From Ruminococcaceae bacterium R-25 (lineage in GTDB: Bacteria; Bacillota; Clostridia; Saccharofermentanales; Saccharofermentanaceae), in the NCBI GenBank assembly GCA_003149065.1, contig QGFZ01000002.1, positions 744,001 through 808,000 on the forward strand: a stretch of DNA of 64,000 nt, written 5' to 3'. This document shows, piece after piece, positions 40,316-48,816 of the stretch (positions are counted from its first letter, which is position 1; each line of letters begins with the position of its first letter). The position numbers were made by a program, and so were the translations under genes. The notes under the pieces were generated by a model. That model ran no database searches. It saw only the letters and a list, made by a program, of their open reading frames with translations, and was not told the DNA's origin.

Positions 40316-40883
40316 CAGCTATCATCACGGGAATCTTAGGCAGGCACTTATCGAAGCCGGAATCAAGATCATAAATGAGAGCGGTGAGGAGAATCTCTCA
40401 CTCAGAAAAGTTGCTGCGCTCTGCAATGTATCACATGCTGCGCCTTATGCTCACTTTAAGGATAAGGATGAGTTATTGGAAGCAATCAAGAATTCTGTAA
40501 CAGACAGATTTATGGAAGAACTACTAAATGCAGTTGAAGGTAAGCCTACAGCAGACCAGGCTATCATCGCGATGGGAAGAACCTATATACAGTTTTTCAG
40601 TGCAAATCCTGATTATTTCGCATTCATCTTCGGCAAGCAGAATATCAATGCTCATCTCAAGATGAACAGGGAATATAAAGATGACTATCCGCCTTTCCTG
40701 CTTTTGAGAAGAATGTATCTTAAACACCTTGAAGAAAACGGTTTGGAAAAGACATTTGAAGAACAGGAGATCGAACTTATCAAGATCTGGTCAATAGTTC
40801 ACGGCATGGCATCCATCGCATGCATGAAAGGAATAAAATCTTCTGTTAACTGGAATGATATAGACGAAAGGTTATTGGTGTAA
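40308..40883 (+). CDS. TetR-family transcriptional regulator
   Basis: 191 aa. N-terminal helix-turn-helix HGNLRQALIEAGIKIINESG, LSLRKVAALCNVSHAAPYAHF, typical of the TetR family; the ligand domain follows and contains a WSIVHGMASIA segment common in this subgroup. It lies inside an operon whose promoter has two copies of an 18-bp direct repeat, so autoregulation is likely. The inducer is unknown. Confidence 0.92.
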   Translation: MADSYHHGNLRQALIEAGIKIINESGEENLSLRKVAALCNVSHAAPYAHFKDKDELLEAIKNSVTDRFMEELLNAVEGKPTADQAIIAMGRTYIQFFSANPDYFAFIFGKQNINAHLKMNREYKDDYPPFLLLRRMYLKHLEENGLEKTFEEQEIELIKIWSIVHGMASIACMKGIKSSVNWNDIDERLLV

Positions 40884-40886
40884 GAC

Positions 40887-41288
40887 GTGATTGATTATAG
40901 TGATCAGAAAGAATTCACAAAAGAAGAACTCGAGAGATTATTTCTCTCTGTTGACTGGTCATCCGGACATTTCCCGGATAAGCTCGTTATTGCAATGAGA
41001 AACTACAATGCTGTTTATTCTGCATGGGACGGAGATAAGCTCGTCGGCCTTATCTCTGTAATGGACGACGGGATAATGAATGCTTATGTTCATTATCTTT
41101 TAGTAGATCCGGAATATCAGGGCCTTTCGATCGGCAAAGAACTGGTAAACAGAGTAAAGGAATATTACAAGGATTATATGCGCATCTGCGTTATTGCATA
41201 CGATAAGGCTTTAGAGTTTTATAAGCGCTTAGGATTCGAGGAAAGTGAAGACTGCTCTCCTATGTGCATTACTACGCTTTGGACATAA
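40887..41288 (+). CDS. GNAT-family N-acetyltransferase
   Basis: 133 aa, GTG start 3 nt after the TetR stop. Begins IDYSDQKEFTKEELERLF, then DWSSGHFPDKL, HYLLVDPEYQGLSIGKELV (acetyl-CoA loop Q-x-x-x-x-G) and ALEFYKRLGFE. This small group often acetylates amino groups of drugs or small metabolites. Fourth gene-pair member of the TetR operon by spacing; the S41-type gene follows after 15 nt. Confidence 0.85.
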   Translation: MIDYSDQKEFTKEELERLFLSVDWSSGHFPDKLVIAMRNYNAVYSAWDGDKLVGLISVMDDGIMNAYVHYLLVDPEYQGLSIGKELVNRVKEYYKDYMRICVIAYDKALEFYKRLGFEESEDCSPMCITTLWT

Positions 41289-41303
41289 GCGGAGGAACAT
41301 TAT

Positions 41304-43070
41304 TTGGAAATCGTTTTTGACATCATCGGTGAGATATTAGAACTCTTAAGTCTGGTCGATATACAGACCAAATACTTAATGGCATTTACTGCCATTTGGT
41401 TTTATGTGCTGATAATTGCCACAGTGGTGATCAAAAAGAATAAGAAGAAAATATTCAGAATATTAGCATTTATTCCGCTAATTAATTTCGCGGTCTTTTA
41501 TCTTTTTAACTTTACCAGAGGCGCTCAGCTCACGGGCTTTCTAAGATACGGTCCACATTTGGCAGTTGCGCTTGTTTATATGGCTGCCTCACTCTGGATC
41601 TCAAGAGGCAAAAGAAAAGTCTTGCCGCACATTATCAGCGCGGTCCTGACGGGTGTTATCCTGGCGTGGTCAGTATTTTTTGTGCTGGCAATAGGTTCCG
41701 CATATCATTTCGGAAATTTCAGCCATCCCGGGTATAAGAAATCAATGGCAGGACTTATAAATGAACTCGAAAAGAATTATGTCTTAAGAGATTATAAGGA
41801 GATCGATTTCGATCATCTGCGCGAAGTTTATATCCCCATGGCTGCTGAAGCAGAGAAGAATAAGGATGAAGAAGCTTTTGCGGAAGCTGTTGCGAATCTC
41901 TGCTATGAGTTCCATGACGGGCACCTCTCGCTCAGGATCACAAATGAGGAACTGAGTTGGAAAGTTGCAGAAAAGATGGCAGGCAACGATTACGGATTTT
42001 CGATGATCAGGACCGACGACGGAAAGACTGTTGTGATCCTTGCTGATGAGAATACTGATGCATATGCTAAGGGCATTAGAAACGGCGTAGTCGTTACGGC
42101 ATGGGACGGGGTTCCGATCGATGAAGCACTAGCAGAAGTCCGTTGCGTTCAGTTTTCGATATATACTATTGCTTATCCTATTGCTGAGAATGAGGATGTG
42201 GTAAAGCCGATCTTCCTTGCGGGAAAGGGCGGCGATACGTTAAAGGTAAGATTCATTGACGAATCGGGAGCTGAAAAGGAAGTTTCGGTAAATAAGACCG
42301 GAAGCTACTTAGGCAGGTTCAATACGGCAATCTATCCTCTTACGGAAAAATGGTCAAGCGAATTTGCAAATGCCTTTATGTTGGATGATCATTGCGGATA
42401 TATCTGCATTCCAAGAGAATCTTTTGACGATGCGAAAGATATCCCTGCAGCACTTGCTGATGAGTATCCTGAAGTAAAAGAACTTCTGGTATCAAGGATC
42501 GAAGGGCTAAAAGCCCAGGGCATGGACAGGCTCATCCTGGATATCAGAGGCAACGATGGCGGCATTGATGTTGTCTATGAAGAAATCGTATCGCTTTTTG
42601 CAAACGAGCAGCAGATCTCATATGGTGCTTTCTATGACGGAAAGAATTACAAAAAGAGTGAGCACTGGTCGTGGACTATTGTGCCTGACGGAAGATATTC
42701 TGATATCCCTGTAGTTGTTCTCGTAAATGCAGGGTGCGCGAGTTCGGGCGATATGCTGGCATACCGCCTGTCGCAGTGTCCCAATATCACCATGATGGGG
42801 ATCACGACCACATGGGGTTCAGCGCAGAGCCTGGGCGGCGAGTGCCTTTTAAGCGGCGGAAGCATAGTAGTGAGATATCCTCTGATCGCCACTCTCGATG
42901 TTAACGGTCAGATCATCGTTGATGCCGGTAAGGACAGAAAGAGTTCCATCAAATTGGATGAGAAGATCCCTCTTGATTCAAAAGCTGTCAAGGTAATGTA
43001 TGAGATGGGCGCAGACTACGATCTGGCATATACAAGACTCTATCTCAACAAGAGAATGGAAGAACAGTAA
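41304..43070 (+). CDS. membrane protein with S41-type peptidase domain
   Basis: 588 aa, TTG start preceded by GGAGGAAC. Four helices in the first 140 residues (about 19-38, 49-70, 82-100, 110-135) precede a soluble part: an N-terminal helical cap (about 145-230), a small PDZ-like section (about 235-300), and the tail-specific protease fold with LILDIRGNDGG and VVVLVNAGCASSGDMLAYRL (catalytic Ser in ASSGD, about residues 480-482). The Lys expected later (TWGSAQSLGG region) is not obvious, so activity is uncertain. It is the last gene of the TetR operon. Confidence 0.78.
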   Translation: MEIVFDIIGEILELLSLVDIQTKYLMAFTAIWFYVLIIATVVIKKNKKKIFRILAFIPLINFAVFYLFNFTRGAQLTGFLRYGPHLAVALVYMAASLWISRGKRKVLPHIISAVLTGVILAWSVFFVLAIGSAYHFGNFSHPGYKKSMAGLINELEKNYVLRDYKEIDFDHLREVYIPMAAEAEKNKDEEAFAEAVANLCYEFHDGHLSLRITNEELSWKVAEKMAGNDYGFSMIRTDDGKTVVILADENTDAYAKGIRNGVVVTAWDGVPIDEALAEVRCVQFSIYTIAYPIAENEDVVKPIFLAGKGGDTLKVRFIDESGAEKEVSVNKTGSYLGRFNTAIYPLTEKWSSEFANAFMLDDHCGYICIPRESFDDAKDIPAALADEYPEVKELLVSRIEGLKAQGMDRLILDIRGNDGGIDVVYEEIVSLFANEQQISYGAFYDGKNYKKSEHWSWTIVPDGRYSDIPVVVLVNAGCASSGDMLAYRLSQCPNITMMGITTTWGSAQSLGGECLLSGGSIVVRYPLIATLDVNGQIIVDAGKDRKSSIKLDEKIPLDSKAVKVMYEMGADYDLAYTRLYLNKRMEEQ

Positions 43071-43177
43071 TTCCGGGGAAATATAGGCATTTTTCAGGCA
43101 GTAATGTTTTTGATGCTGTTTGTATGTATCACGCTGTTAGAATGACCCGGTTAAATCAGATCAAAGAGGATTAATAT

Positions 43178-44233
43178 ATGAAAAACAGGATCGTATGTGC
43201 TTTGCTGGCAACTGTGCTTTTCTTCACGGGATGCAGCGTAAACAGGCCCGTCAGCGGAGTTTCGGAAGAAACGTCTGTAAGTGAGACAACTGTAGAGACG
43301 ACAGAAACGGAAACAACCGTAACAGAAACGACCGCTGAAGCTGAAAAGTTCGTTTTCCAAAGGCATGTCCATACAAACCTCCTTTCGCAATATGTAACAG
43401 AAGAAATGTGGCAGTCGCTCTATAACCTGATGGATGCGATCTATGAAGGCGCGGATACTTTCGAGTGCACTGATAAGAAAGCTTACGACTGGTGTATAAA
43501 TGAAGCGGTCATAGGAAATTTCCTGCCGCCTGTATGTACCTTTGTAGCAGGCGAAGGCTTTGAAAACGGTACGGGCAGGATCAAATACAAGATGGATAAG
43601 GATAAGCTCAAAGAGAGGATCGCTGCCTTCGAAAAAGAGATCGAGAGAATGCTCAATGAAGCCATCCGTTCTGATTATTCCGATTTTGAAAAAGTCATGG
43701 GCTTATATGATTATATGTGTAAGAATTTCGTCTACGATTTCAATCCGTTAGACGGACAGGGGATAGATGATTTCAGCGATTACGCCTGCCTCATGAAGAA
43801 GAACGGGATCTGCTGTGAGATCGCAGGCGCTTATTCTTATCTTCTGATGCAGTGCGGGGTCGAAGCCACTTCGATGGGAGGCGACGGAACTGCGGGTTTT
43901 CACTCGTGGACATATGTTTTTATTAACGGACAGGGTTATCATGTCGATGCCACCTGGGGGCTTTACGGAGATTATCCCGACGGCATGCTCAATCTCCAGT
44001 ATTTCATGCTGACCGAAGCAGAACGTGCAAAGGATTTTGAAAAAGAGATCAAGCCTGATTATCTTTGGCCCTGGGTTGACGAGTGTGACATGAAAAAGTT
44101 CCCGGCAACAGATGAGAGGTTCAAAGATATGCACTATGGCACCGCTTTTTTCAAGAGTATGGATACGGTAAAGAATACCATCACATACATTTACAATGGT
44201 TCTGAGACGACGTTCAGCTACGGCGATATGTAA
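43178..44233 (+). CDS. lipoprotein with transglutaminase-like domain
   Basis: 351 aa. Lipobox FTGC (Cys20), then a low-complexity Thr/Glu/Val stretch (ETTETETTVTETT) as a wall-spanning spacer. The transglutaminase-like core has the three catalytic positions: KKNGICCEIAGAYSYLL (Cys about 213), AGFHSWTYVFI (His about 246) and YHVDATWGLYGD (Asp about 261). Such surface proteins may be proteases or cross-linking enzymes. Monocistronic by spacing. Confidence 0.85.
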   Translation: MKNRIVCALLATVLFFTGCSVNRPVSGVSEETSVSETTVETTETETTVTETTAEAEKFVFQRHVHTNLLSQYVTEEMWQSLYNLMDAIYEGADTFECTDKKAYDWCINEAVIGNFLPPVCTFVAGEGFENGTGRIKYKMDKDKLKERIAAFEKEIERMLNEAIRSDYSDFEKVMGLYDYMCKNFVYDFNPLDGQGIDDFSDYACLMKKNGICCEIAGAYSYLLMQCGVEATSMGGDGTAGFHSWTYVFINGQGYHVDATWGLYGDYPDGMLNLQYFMLTEAERAKDFEKEIKPDYLWPWVDECDMKKFPATDERFKDMHYGTAFFKSMDTVKNTITYIYNGSETTFSYGDM

Positions 44234-44287
44234 AACAATAGAATCTGTGTGCTAATATAGCTTTGTGGATCAAGGGAGGATACTGCT

Positions 44288-44737
44288 ATGAACATACTCA
44301 AGGCTGAAGCATCAGATCTGAAGGAAATATTGGATCTCCAGTATCTCGCATACCAGAGCGAGGCGGCACTATTCGGCAACAAGGATATTCCGCCTCTAAA
44401 AGAAACTCTGGAAGAACTGACAGAAGAATTTAATAAAGGCATCATCTTAAAGTTGGTGGATAACGGTACTATCGTAGGTTCTGTCAGAGCGTTCGAAAAG
44501 AGGGGCACTGCTTATATCGGCAAGCTGATGGTGCATCCGGATTACAGGCGCCAGGGAAACGGCAGCATGCTGCTTAGAGCCATAGAGAAGTTTTATCCCG
44601 AATCAAGATATGAGCTTTTTACGAGCACCAGGAGCGCAGACAATATAAAGCTCTATGAATCATTAGGATACAAGATCTTCAAAGAACAGAAGATCGATGA
44701 TGAACTGACATTCGTTTATCTGCAGAGAAACGCTTAA
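44288..44737 (+). CDS. GNAT-family N-acetyltransferase
   Basis: 149 aa with GGGAGGATAC before the ATG. AEASDLKEILDLQYLAYQSEA, AYIGKLMVHPDYRRQGNGSMLLRA (acetyl-CoA loop RRQGNG) and KLYESLGYKIFKEQ. Its stop codon shares TTAA with the convergent ferritin-like gene, so the two genes overlap by 4 bases. Confidence 0.88.
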   Translation: MNILKAEASDLKEILDLQYLAYQSEAALFGNKDIPPLKETLEELTEEFNKGIILKLVDNGTIVGSVRAFEKRGTAYIGKLMVHPDYRRQGNGSMLLRAIEKFYPESRYELFTSTRSADNIKLYESLGYKIFKEQKIDDELTFVYLQRNA

Positions 44738-45471
44738 GCAGAAGCTCTCATTTTATCGATCATTTCAAACGACTGCTTTAAGTAGGCGAAGTTATCTCCG
44801 CGGAACTTTTTGTAGTTATAACCGCCTGCTTTAAGGAGCTTTCCGTACATCAGATAAACTGCAGTAGTAGTGCATCCCATAACAAAACGCCTGAATGCTT
44901 TCCTGTTGCCGAAATGAGAGAGCGTATATGTCTGGAATACTATGTGCGGGAGCTCGTCATGAAGCATCTGGTTGCAGATAACTCTGAGGTCTTTTGAACC
45001 TATCTGATCAGCAACATTTCCTAACGCCGAATAGTAAGACAGGGCAATGGTTTCTGCTGTAACCAGGACTGCGATCTCTGTAAATAATTTCCCGTCATGG
45101 CGGAGATTTCTGAAGGTCTTGTCGAGCTTGTTTTTCTTTGCCTTAGGCTCATCGTGATGCTTCAGATACCATGCAAGATATGCAGAGTGGAAATTCTCTT
45201 CCTTGATGAAAAGATTCATGGTCTCTGCATAGTATGGTTCGTTGTATTCTTTTTCGAACTTTTGGGCGAGCTCAGCAAGATAGACACCGTCACTGTGTTC
45301 GCCCATCTGGAAAGCCTTGATGGATTTGAAGATCAGCTTGCGCTGTTCAGGTGTAAGGACCGGTTCTTCAGAAAAATCAAGCTGCAGTCTCTCTTTGTCA
45401 TTTTCTCTGAAATGAGTGAGCCATTTTTCGTAATCGTAATTAACCCAGACTTCTTTTGTCAGATCGTGCAT
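44734..45471 (-). CDS. ferritin-like di-iron protein, unknown function
   Basis: 245 aa from the ATG at 45471, chosen because AAAGGAGA is just upstream. A helical bundle with repeated metal-ligand patterns: KEENFHSAYLAWYL and HDELPHIVFQTY (two ExxH motifs), plus FQMGEHSDGVYLAELA and TAETIALSYYSAL providing further Glu residues. This is the pattern of ferritin-like di-iron oxygenases/oxidases. The exact family is not recognised; acyl-desaturase-like or peroxide-handling functions are possible. It is the last gene of a three-gene minus-strand unit with a small membrane protein and a lipoprotein. Confidence 0.65.
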   Translation of the reverse strand: MHDLTKEVWVNYDYEKWLTHFRENDKERLQLDFSEEPVLTPEQRKLIFKSIKAFQMGEHSDGVYLAELAQKFEKEYNEPYYAETMNLFIKEENFHSAYLAWYLKHHDEPKAKKNKLDKTFRNLRHDGKLFTEIAVLVTAETIALSYYSALGNVADQIGSKDLRVICNQMLHDELPHIVFQTYTLSHFGNRKAFRRFVMGCTTTAVYLMYGKLLKAGGYNYKKFRGDNFAYLKQSFEMIDKMRASA

Positions 45472-45491
45472 GGTGTCATCTCCTTTCAGAT

Positions 45492-45815
45492 TTATGAAGT
45501 TTGGTTTCTTCTGCGCTCGTATTCCGCTCTTTCCCATACTTCTCTATCATATGCTTCTTTTCTTTTTCTGGCGACTTTGCCGCCTATGAAATGAACGATG
45601 GAGAACATCGCGAGTAAGACCAGGATCAGATAAAGAAATGCCAGGGCTGCACTGTATCCTGCGGTTTCGGATTTTTCGAGAAATGCCGCGATATATACCA
45701 TGAGGAGACCGGGAACCGTAATGATCGCACCCAGGATAAGAGAGGCTTTAAGATAGCCTTGAAAGAAATCGAATGCCTTATACTCTCTTATGCTGTGATA
45801 CTGATCTCCGTTCAT
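45492..45815 (-). CDS. two-helix membrane protein
   Basis: 107 aa. Hydrophobic segments about residues 24-45 and 57-80; a strongly charged tail (VARKRKEAYDREVWERAEYE) follows. The N-terminus is polar. No family recognised. It is 16 nt after the lipoprotein gene and 20 nt before the ferritin-like gene on the same strand. Confidence 0.6.
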   Translation of the reverse strand: MNGDQYHSIREYKAFDFFQGYLKASLILGAIITVPGLLMVYIAAFLEKSETAGYSAALAFLYLILVLLAMFSIVHFIGGKVARKRKEAYDREVWERAEYERRRNQTS

Positions 45816-45831
45816 TGTCTTAACCTCGTTT

Positions 45832-46638
45832 TCAGATGCAGTTGTTCAGGTAATATGTAACTTCCTTGTTTATCTCCAGGTAATAGAGATAAGAACCGAA
45901 CATCATATCGTGCGTAAAAGATCCGTATACATCCTGTTCATCGCCGTTCGCATCAACAACTTTAAATGTTACTTCAATACTGAACGGCTCGTCTTCAGGG
46001 ATCTTGCCGCTGAGCTGCTCTTCTTTGATCTCCATATAGACGAAATCGCCTTTCCTGATGAGCTTTCCTGAGGGAAGTTTTGCAGTAGGACCCAGGGCGA
46101 CCTTATGATTTACCATCACATAACAGTTAACGCATTTTATGTCATCGCAATTTATCTTCAGAGCGATCTTTGCCGGCTCTTTTTTATCTGAACTGTGGCA
46201 GCCTGAAGAGCCCCAGATTCCAAAGCCGTTTGACTCGATGAAATCAGGTGTAAAGATGTCTTTTCCCACGGTATTCTGCGCTCTGTAAAAACACCAGTCG
46301 CCTCTGATGCTGTTTAAGTTAGATACCATAAGATAGTTGTGGTCCGGGTCATCCGACAGGAGGTAGATACGCCTGTCTTCGTTGTGATCAACGTAGCCGA
46401 TGCATTCTGAAATCGATTCCTCCGGCACCGTCTCACTTCTCCAGCCGAACAGTGTATAGGGTCTTCCATTCCAGTCTATGGTCATCTCACCGAAATCACT
46501 GTCATAGTAGCTATCGTACATGGGAGCTTCTTCAGGGAGCTGGTATTTTCCCTGCTTTTTAAGATCCCTCTTATTGGCGCAGCCTGATAAGAGGATCGCT
46601 CCACATAATAAAACTGCTGCCATTCTCGTTTTCTTCAT
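45832..46638 (-). CDS. lipoprotein, unknown function
   Basis: 268 aa. Signal peptide with lipobox LSGC (Cys20). The mature part, mostly beta-strand, has no motif I know. A WYF-rich region with paired Cys (SSGCHSS and DDIKCVNC) could bind a ligand or a metal. A good promoter lies upstream. Confidence 0.65.
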   Translation of the reverse strand: MKKTRMAAVLLCGAILLSGCANKRDLKKQGKYQLPEEAPMYDSYYDSDFGEMTIDWNGRPYTLFGWRSETVPEESISECIGYVDHNEDRRIYLLSDDPDHNYLMVSNLNSIRGDWCFYRAQNTVGKDIFTPDFIESNGFGIWGSSGCHSSDKKEPAKIALKINCDDIKCVNCYVMVNHKVALGPTAKLPSGKLIRKGDFVYMEIKEEQLSGKIPEDEPFSIEVTFKVVDANGDEQDVYGSFTHDMMFGSYLYYLEINKEVTYYLNNCI

Positions 46639-46677
46639 TATTTATTATCTCCTTTTAACCCTTGCGAGGTTGAGGAT

Positions 46678-46706
46678 ATAATACACCAGCTGAGATTGTA
46701 TTGCAA
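46678..46706 (-). promoter_or_regulatory. promoter of the lipoprotein/ferritin-like operon
   Basis: On the minus strand TTGCAA (46706-46701), 17-nt spacer and TATTAT (46683-46678); the ribosome site AAAAGGAG precedes the ATG at 46638. The remaining 150 bases to the aldo-keto reductase are AT-rich without a clear element. Confidence 0.6.
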
Positions 46707-46878
46707 CATATTTTTATCGAAATACAATAAATATTTACCGAATGCCTTAATATTGCCGAGATGCCGTTTTCAGAAAATTTACAAAATGCAGTAGGGCTTA
46801 TGGACATAAATGCCTTAGATATTACAAGGCTTGACCCACCTTTAAGTATATAATTCAGAAAAAAGGGAGATGATTCAT

Positions 46879-48060
46879 ATGCAGCAACGAAACGGTATAT
46901 CGATCTTAGGTTACGGATGCATGAGATTTACCAGAAACGGCAATTCGCTGGACTTTGAAAAATCCGAGCGTGAATTTATGCGCGCATATGAACTCGGTGT
47001 CAATTATTTTGATACAGCCTACATCTATCCCGGCAGCGAAGATCTCGTCGGCCGCATCATCGAAAAAAACGGCATAAGGGATAAGATCAATCTTGCTACA
47101 AAGCTCCCTCAATATCTCATAAAGAACAGGGCTGGCCTGGACAAGTATTTCGATGAGGAGCTTAAGCGCCTCAGGACCGACTATGTCGACTATTATCTGA
47201 TGCATCACATGACAGACTATGCCCAGTGGGAAAAATTAAAAGAACTGGGCATCTTAGAGTGGATCGAAGAGAAAAAAAAGAGCGGCCAGATAAGACACAT
47301 CGGTTTTTCTTTCCACGGCGATACCAAGACATATTTAAGCATCCTTAACGATTACGACTGGGAGCTGAGCCTCGTTCAGTACAATTACCTGGATGAGCAC
47401 ACACAGGCAGGACGTGCCGGCATTGAAGCCGCAGCAAAAAAGGGCGTTAAGGTGTGCATCATGGAGCCTTTAAGAGGCGGTAAGTTAGTAGACCTCCTGC
47501 CTGAAAAAGCGAAGAAAGAGATCGCTAATGAGCGCCATGGCAGATCTCCTGCCGAGTGGGCTTTCAGGTGGCTCTGGAACCAGCCTGAAATTACTTGTGT
47601 TTTATCGGGCATGAATTCCATCGAAATGATCGAAGAAAACTGCCGCATCGCATCAGAAGTAAAGGCAGGAGAGTTCGGCGACGAGGAAAAGGCTTTCATC
47701 GCCAAGATCAGGAATTACATCATTGAGAGCACCAAGGTCAACTGCACAGGCTGCAGATACTGCATGCCTTGCCCCAAAGGCGTTGATATCCCGGCCATAT
47801 TCTCATGCTACAACCATATGTATTCGGAGAATAAGAGTTCCGGACGTTTGGAGTATTTCCAGACTGTCGCTCTGCGCATGACTCCCGCCGATGCTTCTTT
47901 GTGCGTTAAGTGCGGAAAGTGCGAGCAGCACTGCCCCCAGAGCATCCCGATCAGGGAAAAGCTCGTTGAAGCCGACAAGCATTTAAGACCCTGGTGGCAG
48001 AAGATCTATCTTAAGCTCGCCAAGCGGGTTATGGTCGGCAAGAAGAAATCTGTTTCTTAA
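46879..48060 (+). CDS. aldo-keto reductase with C-terminal 4Fe-4S domain
   Basis: 393 aa from the ATG at 46879, since AAAAGGGAG ends 9 nt upstream. Residues 1-270: TIM-barrel AKR (GISILGYGCMRFTRNG, NYFDTAYIYPGSEDLVG, YVDYYLMHHM, HIGFSFHGD) with the catalytic Tyr in DTAYIY. Residues about 295-375: two ferredoxin-like cysteine sets, CTGCRYCMPCPKGVD and CVKCGKCEQHCPQSI, for [4Fe-4S] clusters. This type reduces or oxidises small carbonyl compounds in anaerobes and likely takes electrons from ferredoxin. The physiological substrate is unknown. Confidence 0.9.
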   Translation: MQQRNGISILGYGCMRFTRNGNSLDFEKSEREFMRAYELGVNYFDTAYIYPGSEDLVGRIIEKNGIRDKINLATKLPQYLIKNRAGLDKYFDEELKRLRTDYVDYYLMHHMTDYAQWEKLKELGILEWIEEKKKSGQIRHIGFSFHGDTKTYLSILNDYDWELSLVQYNYLDEHTQAGRAGIEAAAKKGVKVCIMEPLRGGKLVDLLPEKAKKEIANERHGRSPAEWAFRWLWNQPEITCVLSGMNSIEMIEENCRIASEVKAGEFGDEEKAFIAKIRNYIIESTKVNCTGCRYCMPCPKGVDIPAIFSCYNHMYSENKSSGRLEYFQTVALRMTPADASLCVKCGKCEQHCPQSIPIREKLVEADKHLRPWWQKIYLKLAKRVMVGKKKSVS

Positions 48061-48075
48061 GTTGTATTTTATAAT

Positions 48076-48107
48076 CCAGGCAAAATTTCGGGCAGCGCCT
48101 GGTTTTT
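48076..48107 (+). terminator. terminator of the aldo-keto reductase gene
   Basis: CCAGGC (48076-48081) pairs with GCCTGG (48097-48102), followed by TTTTT. Confidence 0.65.
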
Positions 48108-48142
48108 AACCTGGATTTTAAACCATGTTGAATTCGAGCGGC

Positions 48143-48330
48143 AAAATGAACGGCTATAGCCGCCCAAACCGCCGCCCAAACGGCCCAAAACAGCAAAAAT
48201 GACGGCAAAATAAACGGCTATAGCCGCCCAAACTACCGCCCAAACATCCCAAAACAGCAAAAATGACGGCTATATGAACGGCTATAGCCGTCAAAACCGC
48301 CGCCCAAACGGGCCTTATGTGCCAAAAGCA
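48143..48330. repeat. 64-bp tandem palindromic array
   Basis: Three units with a constant 64-base shift; the palindrome CGGCTATAGCCG occurs at 48151, 48215 and 48279. Between them run CCCAAAC and CAAAAATGACGG blocks that are conserved between units 1 and 2. The third unit is incomplete. It fills most of the gap after the aldo-keto reductase; the remaining 230 bases up to 48558 hold possible leader structures for the hyd genes. Confidence 0.85.
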
Positions 48331-48382
48331 GTTACCAGTCATTCATCCCAGCTACAGGAAACAATCCATAATTCTTATGAAA

Positions 48383-48529
48383 CGTGACTTATTTTTGAAT
48401 AACAGGTCACGCTGATTGCTTTTGCTTTCGCGAGGTGTTACCTTATCCTTAACAGTTCTGAATGTGGAAGGTTCGTCCTGACACGGAAGGCTTTAAGTAA
48501 ATCTACATACTTATTTGCTTCAGAACCTT
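48383..48529 (+). promoter_or_regulatory. possible structured leader of the hyd operon
   Basis: Inverted CGTGAC (48383-48388)/GTCACG (48406-48411). Further on, TTCAGAAC (48519-48526) can pair with GTTCTGAA (48455-48462) while the overlapping GAACCTT (48523-48529) can instead pair with AAGGTTC (48468-48474). The two folds exclude each other. No terminator run of T is seen, so if it is a switch it would act on translation or by protein binding. Confidence 0.3.
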
Positions 48530-48558
48530 GTTTGCTCGAATGAGTGAAAGGAGGTCAA

Positions 48559-48816
48559 ATGGAGACGAGAGTTGCTATTATCGGCATTATTGTCGAAAAT
48601 CCCGATTCAGTTGCACAGATTAATGACATACTCCACGAAGTCAGGGATTATGTCGTCGGAAGGATGGGTATTCCTTACAAAGAGAGGAATATCTCCATTA
48701 TCAGTGTCGTCGTTGACGCACCCGAAAATTTGATCAGTTCGGTATCCGGCAAGCTCGGCATGCTCGACGGCGTATCGGCAAAGATAACGTATTCGAGACT
48801 TGCTAAAAATGACTGA
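48559..48816 (+). CDS. TM1266-family iron-only hydrogenase system regulator
   Basis: 85 aa. ACT-like fold with METRVAIIGIIVENPDSV, REVRDYVVGRMGIPYKERNI-type core, and ISIISVVVDAPENLISSVSGKLGML, matching the small protein often coded beside hydE/hydF/hydG. The ATG at 48559 is chosen over an in-frame GTG at 48544 because AAAGGAGG (48547-48554) ends 4 nt before it. Its proposed role is regulation of [FeFe]-hydrogenase genes. The hydE ATG lies inside its last codons. Confidence 0.85.
   Translation: METRVAIIGIIVENPDSVAQINDILHEVRDYVVGRMGIPYKERNISIISVVVDAPENLISSVSGKLGMLDGVSAKITYSRLAKND

Noticed and set aside
46834-46856. TTGACC with TATAAT before the aldo-keto reductase as a promoter
   Set aside because: Spacer of about 12 nt is too short; the -10 box alone may be used.
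48143-48330. Tandem repeat considered as a CRISPR array
   Set aside because: Repeat and spacer parts are not distinguishable: the whole 64-bp unit is conserved, units are self-palindromic, and there are no cas genes.
48069-48342. Overlapping minus-strand open frames of about 60 codons
   Set aside because: They lie inside the tandem array and owe their openness to the repeated unit; no ribosome site.
48438-48456. TGTTA...TAACA inverted repeat before the hyd genes as a Rex (NADH) operator
   Set aside because: The spacing between half-sites (9 bp) does not fit the Rex consensus, which needs 6 bp between these letters.
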